Source of the DNA: CAYGBW01 sp964348185
GTDB lineage: Bacteria > Desulfobacterota > BSN033 > WVXP01
Length of the DNA: 37,505 nucleotides
Direction: 5' to 3'
Assembly (NCBI GenBank): GCA_964348185.1
Contig: CAYGBW010000086.1
Location: 1-37,505, forward strand
Shown: positions 15,839-24,071 of the stretch, piece after piece
Layout: every line of letters begins with the position of its first letter
How positions within the stretch are numbered: the first letter of the stretch is position 1
The notes under the pieces: generated by a model
The model's database searches: none
Seen by the model: only the letters and a program-made list of their open reading frames with translations
What the model was told of the DNA's origin: nothing
Position numbers and translations under genes: made by a program

Positions 15839-16882
15839 ATGAAAGGCCTTTTGTTACGGCGACCTGAAGAGATTGAGCTGATTGAGCTGCCCGATCCACA
15901 GCCAGAAGTGGGGGAAGTCCTCGTCAAGGTTGACAACATCGGGCTCTGCGGTTCCGATATTCATCTCCATCACGGAACCTATGCCGGTCCCAAAAAGTAC
16001 CCGATGTTTTTTGGCCACGAATGGTCAGGAAAAGTCGTCGCCCCCGGCAGGGGCGTTTCGGGATTCAAAGCGGGTGATGCGGTCACCGGGGACTGCTCCC
16101 TCTGGTGTGGGAAATGCCCCTTTTGCCAGGTCGATAGAAACCTCTGCGAGAACATCGAAAAATACGGTATAACAGCCGACGGTGCGTCGAGGGAGTTTAT
16201 CGCCCAGAAAAGTCAGTATCTCTACCGAGCCGATCCTGAAGCCGACCTGTCCGCCCTCTCTCTTGCCGAACCCCTGGCCGTGGGATGCCATGGAGCGGCC
16301 AGGGCAGAAGAAGGGTCTGAGTCCCTGAGAAGAAAAAGAATTCTTGTCATGGGAGCGGGGACGATCGGGTTGTCAACCCTCATGGTTCTCAAGAGGATCT
16401 TTCTCTGCGAACACGTCGAGGTCTATGACCCTATCGAATCTCGGAGGGAATTGGCTCTGGAGCTGGGAGCGAATCCGATTAGGGACACCGCCTACGTTTC
16501 GGGTGTTCAAAGCGAGAGCCGTCCGGGGACTTACCGAGGCTTTTATTCGGAACTGGCGTACGATGTCGTTTTCGAAACAACCGGAGTGTCACGAGCACTC
16601 AACAATGCCATTGAAGTTGCCAAACCTCTAGGCATCGTTGTCGTGATTGGCTTTGTCCCTAGAGCAGAAATCGATATGAAAACGGTGACCCTGAAAGCGC
16701 TGAGGATCATCGGAAGTATCGGAGGCACAGGCGAATTCCCTCGGGTGCTTGAGGCGTTGAGAGAGGCTCCAGAATACTTTAAGAGACTCATTACGAAACG
16801 TTTTCATTGTTCCGAGTTCACACCGGCCTTTGAGGTAGCCACTGACAAATCGAACACCTTGAAAGTACAGATCTATTTCTAA
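15839..16882 (+). CDS. Zn-dependent MDR dehydrogenase (2 of 6), IolM-like candidate
   Basis: A 347-residue dehydrogenase starting 9 bases after the previous stop, with GGGGAAAG as ribosome site. Catalytic zinc ligands are C37, H60/E61 (GHEWSG) and E144 (LAEPLA). The structural cysteines are C90, C93, C96 and C103, one residue closer than usual. NAD is bound at GAGTIG (172-177). The C-terminal part (IIGSIGGTGEFPRVLEAL and FEVATDKSNTLKVQIYF) resembles, from memory, Thermotoga maritima IolM (scyllo-inosose 3-dehydrogenase), which ends with a comparable GTFPRV...TDKSLVKV pattern. It is therefore my best candidate for the second oxidation before ring opening, with moderate certainty. Confidence 0.88.
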   Translation: MKGLLLRRPEEIELIELPDPQPEVGEVLVKVDNIGLCGSDIHLHHGTYAGPKKYPMFFGHEWSGKVVAPGRGVSGFKAGDAVTGDCSLWCGKCPFCQVDRNLCENIEKYGITADGASREFIAQKSQYLYRADPEADLSALSLAEPLAVGCHGAARAEEGSESLRRKRILVMGAGTIGLSTLMVLKRIFLCEHVEVYDPIESRRELALELGANPIRDTAYVSGVQSESRPGTYRGFYSELAYDVVFETTGVSRALNNAIEVAKPLGIVVVIGFVPRAEIDMKTVTLKALRIIGSIGGTGEFPRVLEALREAPEYFKRLITKRFHCSEFTPAFEVATDKSNTLKVQIYF

Positions 16883-16891
16883 GGGAGAAAC

Positions 16892-17959
16892 ATGAAAGTG
16901 CCGGAGGAAATGAAAGCCGCTGTCTTATATGGACCGAACGATCTGCGGATTGTTGAAAGAGAGGTTCCCAGGCCACAGTACCAGGAGGTCCTGATGAAGG
17001 TGGAAGCCTGCGCCATCTGTGGAACCGATCCGAAGATCGTGGCCCACGGGTGGCAAAATCAGCCACCCTTTGGCCAATTCATTCCTGGCCACGAATATGC
17101 GGGGACAGTCGTGGCCCTGGGGGAGGGGGTTGTAGGCTTTTCGATAGGTGACCGTGTGGCTGTTGAGCCCCACAAGGGGTGTGGCGTCTGTGCCAACTGC
17201 CTCCGGGGCTTTTACACCGCCTGTTTCAACTATGGAAATGTGACTGCAGGCCACCGCCATTATGGCTTTACCGTCAACGGCGGCTACGCAGAGTATGCGG
17301 TCAACCACATCAATACCCTGCACAAGATCCCTGACGCCCTGGATTTTGAAGAAGCGACCCTAATCACCACAGCCGGGACTTCCATGTATGGACTCACCCG
17401 GATTGGTGGCCTGGAACCCGGGGAGACGGTGGTGGTCTCCGGGCCAGGCCCTATCGGCCTGATGGCCGTTCAGCTTGTCAAAGAGATCGGATCGGCAAGA
17501 GTGATCATGACAGGGACAAGGGAAGAGAGGTTGAACCTTGCCAAAGAGCTCGGAGCAGATATCGCCATCAATGTGAAAACAGAGGACGTGATTCAAAGGA
17601 TTTTCGAGCTCACAGATGGAGTTGGAGCGGATGTTGTGGTTGAATGTGCCGGGACGGCCAAAGCGTTGGCAGACGCGATTGAGTATACCCGAAAGAACGG
17701 CCGTATTTCCATGGTGGGAATCTACAGTGAGCCTGTTTCCATCAATGCATTTCGAGTCAATCAATGGAATATGACCCTTGCAGGGAGTCGGGCGGAGGGG
17801 GACCGGAGCCTGAGCAAGGTGGCTCCCCTCATGGCGGCCGGGAGAATCAAGGCCCGTCCCCTCATCACGCACACCTTTCCCCTCGATCAGGCCAATGAGG
17901 GTATCGAGACCTTTGCCAAACGAATCGGCGGGGCGATCAAAGTCGTGTTGAAACCCTAG
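16892..17959 (+). CDS. MDR dehydrogenase (3 of 6) with an altered fourth catalytic zinc ligand
   Basis: A 355-residue dehydrogenase, 9 bases after the previous gene, with GGGAGAAAC upstream. C43 (ICGTD) and H67/E68 (GHEYAG) are present, and so is the complete structural zinc lobe (C97, C100, C103, C111). NAD is bound at GPGPIG (184-189). The segment that normally supplies Glu (xxEPLA) reads LITTAGTSMYG, so zinc would be held by three protein ligands plus E68 or water; this arrangement is known in some MDR branches. The glycine- and histidine-rich insert around 117-131 is unusual. Substrate unknown, probably a polyol or keto-polyol of the same pathway. A 213-base gap follows. Confidence 0.9.
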   Translation: MKVPEEMKAAVLYGPNDLRIVEREVPRPQYQEVLMKVEACAICGTDPKIVAHGWQNQPPFGQFIPGHEYAGTVVALGEGVVGFSIGDRVAVEPHKGCGVCANCLRGFYTACFNYGNVTAGHRHYGFTVNGGYAEYAVNHINTLHKIPDALDFEEATLITTAGTSMYGLTRIGGLEPGETVVVSGPGPIGLMAVQLVKEIGSARVIMTGTREERLNLAKELGADIAINVKTEDVIQRIFELTDGVGADVVVECAGTAKALADAIEYTRKNGRISMVGIYSEPVSINAFRVNQWNMTLAGSRAEGDRSLSKVAPLMAAGRIKARPLITHTFPLDQANEGIETFAKRIGGAIKVVLKP

Positions 17960-18172
17960 GTGCGGGGGATCACCCTGACCTTCTGAGATCCTCTATGAGG
18001 GCGCCAGAGATTCGTGGCGGAGATTCTGAGGAGATCTTGTCTGAGGGTATCGTTACTAGGGACTGACACCTTGGACAACAGTTCCAAGCCGCGAAGAGCG
18101 GCCTTGTCAGGTATCTCTGTCGTACGACTGGCCCATGGTCCGGAATGACACCCAAGACGAAGGAGGAACGCC

Positions 18173-19288
18173 ATGTCAAACAACAGCCAAAAGGGTATGT
18201 GGATAACCACCGATAATCCTGCCATCTTCTTCGAGGATTCTGCGGTCGGCCGATTGAAAAAGGAACTGTGGGATGCCTCCGAGGAGGAGATTGACGCCAT
18301 CCTGGAGGATTACGGGATCCCTTCGCCACCGGAGCTGGGAAAGCCGGGAAGTTACATTCAAACGACGCCCCGCCACAGGCTCATTGAGAACCGCCGCAAA
18401 AACGATGTTGTGCTCATCCCGGTGGGGTGCACGGAAAACCACGGCATCCATACCGTCTCGGGGCTCGACAGCTTCATGGTGACCCAGATCGTTGAGGGGG
18501 TCCGAAGGTACACGGGAAAACAGGGACGACCCGTGAACCTTGCCCACAATCCTCTGAGCTACGGTGCCCATCCCTATCATCACATCGGCATGCCCGGGAC
18601 CGTCAATATGCCCCAGACTTTGGTGAGAGAGGTGTTGGTTTATGTCATGCTGGGCCTCTGGAACGATGGTTTTCGCAAACAGATCATCGTTAACAATCAC
18701 GGCCAGCTCTGGGTTCTAGAGACGGCACTCCACGAGTTTTTGAATCGATACCAGCTCCCCGGGATCTTTCAAGTCCTTGACTGGCACAGGGCGGTCAGGG
18801 AGTTTTTCTACCCGAAGGCAAAAACCGATTCCCTTGAAACCCCTTTTGTCCATGCCGATGAGGCCGAAACATCGGTTGGCCTTTTGATGTTTCCTGAAGG
18901 CATGGTTGACATGACATCCGCTCAGGAAACCGAACCCAAGGGCTATTTGCCACCTGGCCACTTTGATAACTCCGTTGACACCTTTCACCGTCCTCACCGC
19001 TGGTCAGAAGGGGAAGGCCATGCCCCCATTGAAATCGCAGCGACTCCTGAAGGCGTGGTGGGATTCCCAACCAAGGCGACCGCTCAAAAGGCGAAGCGAC
19101 CTGTTGCCGCCATTTTGAAATATCTCACCCTGGCTGTGGATGAGATCCTCGATGCATTCCCACCCGGCGAGGTTCCTCCGGTGGAACAGGTGACCCTGCG
19201 GAAGGCCTCGGAAATGGAACCCTACCTGAAGGAGCCGCTCAGTGACGGCTGGAAATCGGTCTATTCCCTGCCCAAGATCGGATTCTAA
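18173..19288 (+). CDS. iolN: Creatininase-family hydrolase, probable 3-dehydro-scyllo-inosose hydrolase
   Basis: A 371-residue metal hydrolase with GGAGG 7 bases before the ATG. The creatininase core is visible: VGCTENHGIH (E88, H90), GLDSF (D99), IIVNNHGQ (H176) and HADEAETS (H227, E230, E232), which fits two metal sites. It is about 100 residues longer than creatininase (about 260), with an N-terminal helical extension (1-60) and a C-terminal extension (about 310-371). This enlarged form matches my memory of the IolN proteins described in Thermotoga maritima (TM0413), which open the ring of 3-dehydro-scyllo-inosose to 5-keto-L-gluconate. MDR dehydrogenases before it and a TIM-barrel epimerase after it support this reading. 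The family is firm, the exact substrate moderately so. Confidence 0.82.
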   Translation: MSNNSQKGMWITTDNPAIFFEDSAVGRLKKELWDASEEEIDAILEDYGIPSPPELGKPGSYIQTTPRHRLIENRRKNDVVLIPVGCTENHGIHTVSGLDSFMVTQIVEGVRRYTGKQGRPVNLAHNPLSYGAHPYHHIGMPGTVNMPQTLVREVLVYVMLGLWNDGFRKQIIVNNHGQLWVLETALHEFLNRYQLPGIFQVLDWHRAVREFFYPKAKTDSLETPFVHADEAETSVGLLMFPEGMVDMTSAQETEPKGYLPPGHFDNSVDTFHRPHRWSEGEGHAPIEIAATPEGVVGFPTKATAQKAKRPVAAILKYLTLAVDEILDAFPPGEVPPVEQVTLRKASEMEPYLKEPLSDGWKSVYSLPKIGF

Positions 19289-19368
19289 GGGGAAGGGATC
19301 TCGAGAAGCCCAGAGATGGCCGTTGAGACAAAACGATGGGGGAGGCACCGGGCAAAGGAGGGAAGAAG

Positions 19369-20238
19369 ATGGATTTCGGTATAACGACGCAGACTTTTTC
19401 TAAACAGATTGGGACCGGAGCGGTTTCGCTCCAGGGGATCCTGGAAAAGATCCCTACATGGGGCATGAACTCCATGGAGATCCGGGACAACGATGCCGAT
19501 TGCGACCTGGAGATGGTTGGCGCTCTAAATGCGTTCGCCCAGGAGAGAGGGATTCGACTCTCCTACGGCATCAAGAACGAACTTCTCAAACCCGAGGATG
19601 AATCGATTTTCCTGGGGGCTGTGGACCGGGTGAAGATTCTCGGAAAAGGTACGGTTCTCCGGATGATGGCTTCCCAGGAATCCCTGAAGCCAGAAGGGTT
19701 CAAGGGGTATACCCAGGCCCATGTGGATGCTCTGGTCACCGTTCTGAAACGGTTCGCCCAGGTTGCTGAAGAAAACGATCTCTTCCTGGCCCTGGAGAAT
19801 GCCCGAGAGCCTTTAATCGGCGATGGAGCGTCTTATTTCGGCATGGGGGAGCTTCTCGAACGTCTTGAAGCCGAAGGGATCGCACCCCCGGTGGGAATCA
19901 CCTTTGATCCAGGAAATGCGATGGATGTCAAACTCTGTAAAGCTCCATCCCAGCCAGGTGAGGTGATGCGCTTCCTGGACAAATACAACCGGTTTTTCCA
20001 TCTGGTTCACCTCAAATGCACCCGGGAGGGCTCCGTGCTTCCCGCTATTGGAGAAAGCGATCTCGATGTAAAGGATCTGCTGGAGGCCTTGGAGAAAAAA
20101 AGATATGAGGGCTGTATCTGTTTGGAGCTTCCAGGGACGGATTCATTGAGCCAAACCGAGGAACACATCGGAGAAAGCATCGCGTACCTAGGGTCGGAAG
20201 GACTCAATAGATTCTTTCCTTCCATGAAAGGCAACTGA
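19369..20238 (+). CDS. Xylose-isomerase-like TIM-barrel epimerase/isomerase
   Basis: A 289-residue protein from the ATG at 19369 (GGAGGG 6 bases upstream); an ATG 11 codons earlier lacks such a site. Strand-end motifs of the AP-endonuclease-2/xylose-isomerase fold are present: NSMEIRDND, FLALENARE, ITFDPGNAMD, LVHLKC and CICLELPG. They provide the Glu/Asp/His/Glu metal set. Such proteins epimerise or isomerise keto-sugars (tagatose 3-epimerase, IolE, IolI, IolO types). Immediately after the IolN-like gene, an IolO-like role (5-keto-L-gluconate to D-tagaturonate) is the natural hypothesis. There is no signal peptide. Confidence 0.88.
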   Translation: MDFGITTQTFSKQIGTGAVSLQGILEKIPTWGMNSMEIRDNDADCDLEMVGALNAFAQERGIRLSYGIKNELLKPEDESIFLGAVDRVKILGKGTVLRMMASQESLKPEGFKGYTQAHVDALVTVLKRFAQVAEENDLFLALENAREPLIGDGASYFGMGELLERLEAEGIAPPVGITFDPGNAMDVKLCKAPSQPGEVMRFLDKYNRFFHLVHLKCTREGSVLPAIGESDLDVKDLLEALEKKRYEGCICLELPGTDSLSQTEEHIGESIAYLGSEGLNRFFPSMKGN

Positions 20239-20266
20239 TAAGAACGGAGAAATGGTTGTCCGATTT

Positions 20267-20306
20267 CCCCCTCATCCCTCTCCCCCCAGGGAGAGGGGTG
20301 AGGGGG
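20267..20306. repeat. Long GC-rich intergenic hairpin (REP-like)
   Basis: CCCCCTCATCCCTCTCCC pairs with GGGAGAGGGGTGAGGGGG across a 4-base loop. The stem is 18 pairs with a single G-U wobble. No T-run follows on either strand, so it is not a standard terminator. Its wording is that of dispersed intergenic repeats found in many bacterial genomes; in an mRNA it could stabilise the upstream transcript. Confidence 0.8.
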
Positions 20307-20375
20307 TCAAAAGCCTGTCAGAATCAAATGCCTTTGGATTAGGTCAGCAGGGATGGGAAGAAAGGAGTCAAGGAA

Positions 20376-21521
20376 ATGGTCGATACGGTCCGTGCGGTCG
20401 TCATGGTGGAACCGGGAAAGGTTGAGGTGCAGGATTTCCCTTACCCCAGGCTCGAAAAGGACGCCATGGTTATCCAGATGGAGATGGCAGGAATCTGCGG
20501 TACTGACAAACACACGTATAAGGGAGAGATGATCCTCTACGCGGGGACAGAAGCGGAGCAGCGGGGTGTGTTTCCCTGTGTCAAGGGTCATGAGAACGTG
20601 GGTCGAATCGTTGAGATCAACGGGACCTACCTTGACGCGGATGGCAATGAGTTGAAGGTGGGTGATCGGGTCACCATGTGTCCCAACATTATCTGTAAGA
20701 AGTGTTGGTACTGCCGGCACGTCTTTGGTTGGCCCTATTGTGCAGAGAACAAGACCTACGGTGTGTATTTCAGGGCCGATGAACCCCCTCACATCACGGG
20801 CGGGTGGTCCGAATACATGTACATCTTCCCGGGATCCTGGGTCTATAAAGTGCCCGAGGACATGCCGCCCGAGATGGCCGTTAACATCGAACTGATGACG
20901 GTCACTAACAATGTGGATCGGGCCAAAGGCTATATGGAGTTCGCGAGCCGAGGCTTCGGTCTGATGGACACGGTACTCATCCAGGGGGTCGGTGCCATGG
21001 GATTGGCTCACCTGATCAAGGCCAGGGTACTCGGTGCCGGAGATATCATCGCTCTGGACGTTTCCGATTTTAGATTGAACCTTGCCAGAGAATTTGGTGC
21101 CGACCACACCCTAAACGTCCGCAAGACCACCCCAAAGGAAAGGATGACCTTTGTCAAAGAGCTCACCGAGGGCCGGGGGGCCGACGTGGTCATCGAGACC
21201 GCCGGAATTCCAGATGTGTTACCGGAGGGGTTGGATCTCCTCAGAAGGGGAGGCACCTATCTTGAGGCCTCCAACTTTGTGGATGCTGGTGAGGCAACGA
21301 TCAATGTCCATCGCCATCTGGCCGCCAAGAATGTCTTGCTGATCGGAAGCACCAATCATCCCAACACCGAGTACTACCGGACCATGAAGATGATGATGCG
21401 GTACCGGGATCGGTTTCCGTGGATGAAATTCGTTACCCAAAAGTACAGTCTCGACCAGGCCACAGAGGCGATGGAAAAATCCTTTGAAGATGAAAGTCTC
21501 AAGGTCGTTTTTGTTCCCTAG
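20376..21521 (+). CDS. Zn-dependent MDR dehydrogenase (4 of 6), long form
   Basis: A 381-residue dehydrogenase, about 30 residues longer than its neighbours. AGGAG lies 8 bases before the ATG. Catalytic zinc ligands are C41 (ICGTD), H72/E73 (GHENVG) and E172 (NIELMTV). Structural cysteines are C107, C110, C113 and C122, with an extra residue before the last. NAD is bound at GVGAMG (204-209). The insert between C41 and H72 and the aromatic CWYCRHVFGWPYC lobe set it apart from the other five. It ends with a basic dimer-interface segment (MKMMMRYRDRFPWMKF). It may be the first cyclitol dehydrogenase, since no IolG/GFO-IDH-MocA enzyme is present; this is inference. Confidence 0.9.
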   Translation: MVDTVRAVVMVEPGKVEVQDFPYPRLEKDAMVIQMEMAGICGTDKHTYKGEMILYAGTEAEQRGVFPCVKGHENVGRIVEINGTYLDADGNELKVGDRVTMCPNIICKKCWYCRHVFGWPYCAENKTYGVYFRADEPPHITGGWSEYMYIFPGSWVYKVPEDMPPEMAVNIELMTVTNNVDRAKGYMEFASRGFGLMDTVLIQGVGAMGLAHLIKARVLGAGDIIALDVSDFRLNLAREFGADHTLNVRKTTPKERMTFVKELTEGRGADVVIETAGIPDVLPEGLDLLRRGGTYLEASNFVDAGEATINVHRHLAAKNVLLIGSTNHPNTEYYRTMKMMMRYRDRFPWMKFVTQKYSLDQATEAMEKSFEDESLKVVFVP

Positions 21522-21547
21522 AGACCAGAGACACACAGGTCTCTAGA
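21519..21547. repeat. Hairpin at the stop codon of the long MDR gene
   Basis: CTAGAGACC and GGTCTCTAG form a perfect 9-base stem with an 11-base loop; the left arm includes the TAG stop. No T-run follows, so factor-independent termination is doubtful. It may protect the mRNA 3' end or be a protein site. Confidence 0.5.
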
Positions 21548-21720
21548 AATGGAGAAGCACTGACAACAGGGGGGGTCGAGGTGCATATCCAGAGAAAAGG
21601 GCTTGTTACCGCTGGGAGGTTCACAGGGTTCAGGCGCTTAGTACAAGACTTCTTTGAATTTTGCGAAGAAAAGGAATGGGCCCTTTATGCACAAACCCAT
21701 AGATATAGAGGAGAGCGTCG

Positions 21721-22557
21721 ATGAAGATTGGATGCGTCACCGTAGATTTCAGAAATCATTCTTTGGATGAAGCACTGGCGTGGATAGCCGAAGCGGGGTT
21801 TGAGTACGTCGAACCCGAGGCGAATCTGCGATGGTGTAACCATGTGGATCCCTGGAAGGACGATCCGATAGCGTTTCGCGACAAGGTCAAGGGTCACGGC
21901 TTCAAGGGTGCCAGTGCACTCGGGAGTCATCGGGAGTTGATTACGGAACAACAGGGAGCGGAGGATATTAAACGCGCCCTGGAGTGGTGTGCCGATGCCG
22001 ATATTCCTGTCGTTTTGACCGGAGAAGGACGCCAGCCCCAAGGAATGTCAGAACAAGAGGCGTTGGACAACCTGAAACGCCGTTTGGCCGATATCCTTCC
22101 AGTAGCCGAGAAATCCAAGGTCCTGTTGGCCATGGAACCCCACGGGTCTATCTCTCTCTCCCCTGGGGGGCTTTCCAAAATCCTGTCGCTTCATTCCTCA
22201 GAATGGCTGGGGGTCAATTTCGATACCGCCAATCCCCATCGGGGTGACTATGTGGGAACGAACCGTGAAGGCTTTGGATGGAAACTGGATGAGTCCAAAC
22301 GAGGCGACGAAATAGAGGTTCTGAAACCGGTGGCGAACCGTGTGGTCAACGTCCACATCAAGGACGTGGTGGGCCGATCTGCGGTCACCCTGGGCAAAGG
22401 GGAAATCAGACTCCTGGAGTGTTTGAAAATCCTGAAGCAAGCAGGCTTCAGCGGTGTGCTTTCCTACGAAACCGAAGGCTGGGAAGACGCCGAGGAGACA
22501 AAGCAGATGATCCGAGACAGCAAAGCCTTTCTGGAAAGCGTATTGGAAGAACTATAG
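21721..22557 (+). CDS. Sugar phosphate isomerase/epimerase-like TIM-barrel protein
   Basis: A 278-residue protein with GGAG upstream of its ATG. It starts MKIGCVTVDFRN and carries FEYVEPEANLRW, VLLAMEPHGS, LGVNFDTANPHRGDYV, VVNVHIKDVV and GVLSYETEGW. These are the barrel-strand ends with metal-binding Glu, Asp, His and Glu of the xylose-isomerase-like superfamily (COG1082). It is not close to the other barrel protein (19369-20238), so the two probably act at different steps. Candidate reactions are inosose dehydratase (IolE-like), inosose isomerase (IolI-like) or keto-acid epimerisation. No closer assignment is possible from sequence. Confidence 0.87.
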   Translation: MKIGCVTVDFRNHSLDEALAWIAEAGFEYVEPEANLRWCNHVDPWKDDPIAFRDKVKGHGFKGASALGSHRELITEQQGAEDIKRALEWCADADIPVVLTGEGRQPQGMSEQEALDNLKRRLADILPVAEKSKVLLAMEPHGSISLSPGGLSKILSLHSSEWLGVNFDTANPHRGDYVGTNREGFGWKLDESKRGDEIEVLKPVANRVVNVHIKDVVGRSAVTLGKGEIRLLECLKILKQAGFSGVLSYETEGWEDAEETKQMIRDSKAFLESVLEEL

Positions 22558-22590
22558 CGGGTGTTGGACAACCGGTGCGAGAGGGACACG

Positions 22591-22752
22591 ATGGGGAAAG
22601 TAGATCAACAGCCGATCCGGGCCGAACTGCATAACCAAGCCCCTCTGATTACGATGCGAGCCATTGTCAAGACCTTTCCCGGAACCCAGACACTCAACGA
22701 ATGTGCTATTGAGAAAAAAAGAGCGCCCCCGATCGATTACTCCTCAGAGTGA
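22591..22752 (+). pseudogene. Remnant of a sugar ABC transporter ATPase (N-terminal fragment)
   Basis: From the ATG at 22591 the frame reads APLITMRAIVKTFPGTQTLN. This is the canonical opening of RbsA/MglA-type ATPases (xLLxMRxIxKxFPGVxALxxV). It then loses similarity (ECAIEKKRAPP) and stops at 22752, before any Walker A motif. Some 150 bases survive. It has the PG form typical of two-domain ATPases, unlike the three intact single-domain ATPases here, so it is a leftover of a fourth importer and not a duplicate of them. Confidence 0.6.
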
Positions 22753-22812
22753 AGCCTCTGTGGACACGGGGCAGGGGGTGCGAATTTGAGTTCGGAAAGG
22801 AAGGAGTCGGGT

Positions 22813-23805
22813 ATGGCGGGAAAATACTCAGATGTGACCGAAGAATCGTTGAATCCGATATGGAGGGACCGGGCGAAGTTGAGTTACCATACGGTGGAAG
22901 AATTCGGAGCCAAAGGAAATATCTGGGAGGAAGACGTAGAAAAGATCCTCCGGGGAGCCATTGACCTACAAGTCCATGGCTACCCAGAGGCTCTTGTTGA
23001 TACGGGCTGGGATTTTGCCTGGATCGCTAAACAGGCTTACGATGCCAGGATGCGGGCGATCGTGTGCAAAAGCATGCATTCTGATACCGCACCCATGGCC
23101 TATTTTGTCCAACAGATCGTCGACGAGTATATCTCACAAAAAGAGGAAGCTCCAAGACCTTTCAATGTCTATGGCGGCGTGGTTCTGAACTGGGCTGTGG
23201 GAGGGTTAAATCCCATCGCGGTGGAGACCAGCGCCAAGCTGGGAGCTAAAATCGTGTGGCTTCCAAGCCACGATGCCGCTCATCACATGAGGGTGCTGGA
23301 GGAGGGACAGGGTATTGAGATCCTCGACAAAAACGACAAGGTTCTGCCCGAGTTAGTTGATATTTTCAGAATCGTTTCTGATTACGACATCATTCTCGAC
23401 CTCTGCCACACCTCGACAAAAGAGAGAATGATCGTGACCGAAGAAGCTCAGAAACACGGGGTAAAAAAGATCCTTCTCACCCATCCCCAATGGAATGTTA
23501 ACCGCATGTCGCCAGATCAGATGGCTGAGATTGCCAGAATGGGAGCCTATATTGGACTCTTCCTGTATAGCGCCTTCCCCCATTTCAATAACCCAACCTG
23601 CGATCGGACTGAAGTGCTTGAGATCATAGAGAAAGTTGGCACTGACAAATGCGTCATCGCGACGGATTTTGGCTCGATGCTGAACCCACCTCCGGTTGAG
23701 GGGATGAAGCTCTTTATCCGGCTGCTTCTAGCCATGGGAGTATCCGAAGATTCGATTGACACCATGTTGAGAAAGAACGGTGCGAAACTACTCGGGATAG
23801 CATAA
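22813..23805 (+). CDS. DUF6282-like amidohydrolase-fold protein
   Basis: A 330-residue protein from the ATG at 22813 (AAGGAG 6 bases upstream). It resembles the DUF6282 branch of the metal-dependent hydrolases: DLQVHGYPEAL (51-61), AYDARMRAIVCKSMHSDTAPMAYFVQ, VWLPSHDAAHH, ILLTHPQWNVNRMSPDQMAEIA, YIGLFLYSAF and CVIATDFGSMLNPPP. In relatives the first motif is DxHxH; here the first His is Gln (Q53), with H55 kept, so one metal ligand may be missing. The fold suggests a lactonase or other hydrolase. Its position among dehydrogenases and epimerases fits lactone hydrolysis or C-C/C-O cleavage of a ring-derived intermediate, but that is a guess. Confidence 0.72.
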   Translation: MAGKYSDVTEESLNPIWRDRAKLSYHTVEEFGAKGNIWEEDVEKILRGAIDLQVHGYPEALVDTGWDFAWIAKQAYDARMRAIVCKSMHSDTAPMAYFVQQIVDEYISQKEEAPRPFNVYGGVVLNWAVGGLNPIAVETSAKLGAKIVWLPSHDAAHHMRVLEEGQGIEILDKNDKVLPELVDIFRIVSDYDIILDLCHTSTKERMIVTEEAQKHGVKKILLTHPQWNVNRMSPDQMAEIARMGAYIGLFLYSAFPHFNNPTCDRTEVLEIIEKVGTDKCVIATDFGSMLNPPPVEGMKLFIRLLLAMGVSEDSIDTMLRKNGAKLLGIA

Positions 23806-24071
23806 GACAAGGTGGATATTTACAGCTCTATTTCTTGTTGAATGGGTTTTTCCTTTCACCGGGCCCAAGAGGATGTGCGATCTTGCCGTCATGAAGGGCC
23901 TGAATTGGAACGAGGACATTACGCTAAGTTCGAATGGCTCTTCATAGGCTTGGGTCAGGTCCAAATCTTCCCTGCAGGGGATGATGAAGCCGAAAGCCAA
24001 GAGGGATCCCTCTTCTCATTCTTCTATTTGGGTTGAGAATCTGAGAGCCTGTACCCCCAATCATCCATTTT

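Noticed and set aside
17960..18172. Possible gene remnant between the third MDR gene and the IolN-like gene
   Set aside because: One frame gives protein-like text (QQFQAAKSGLVRYL) interrupted by a stop, but I recognise no family and cannot support a pseudogene call.
20307..21107. 266-codon open frame on the minus strand opposite the long MDR gene
   Set aside because: It is antisense to a gene with clear zinc and NAD motifs, is rich in His and Asp from reversed codons, and has no family pattern.
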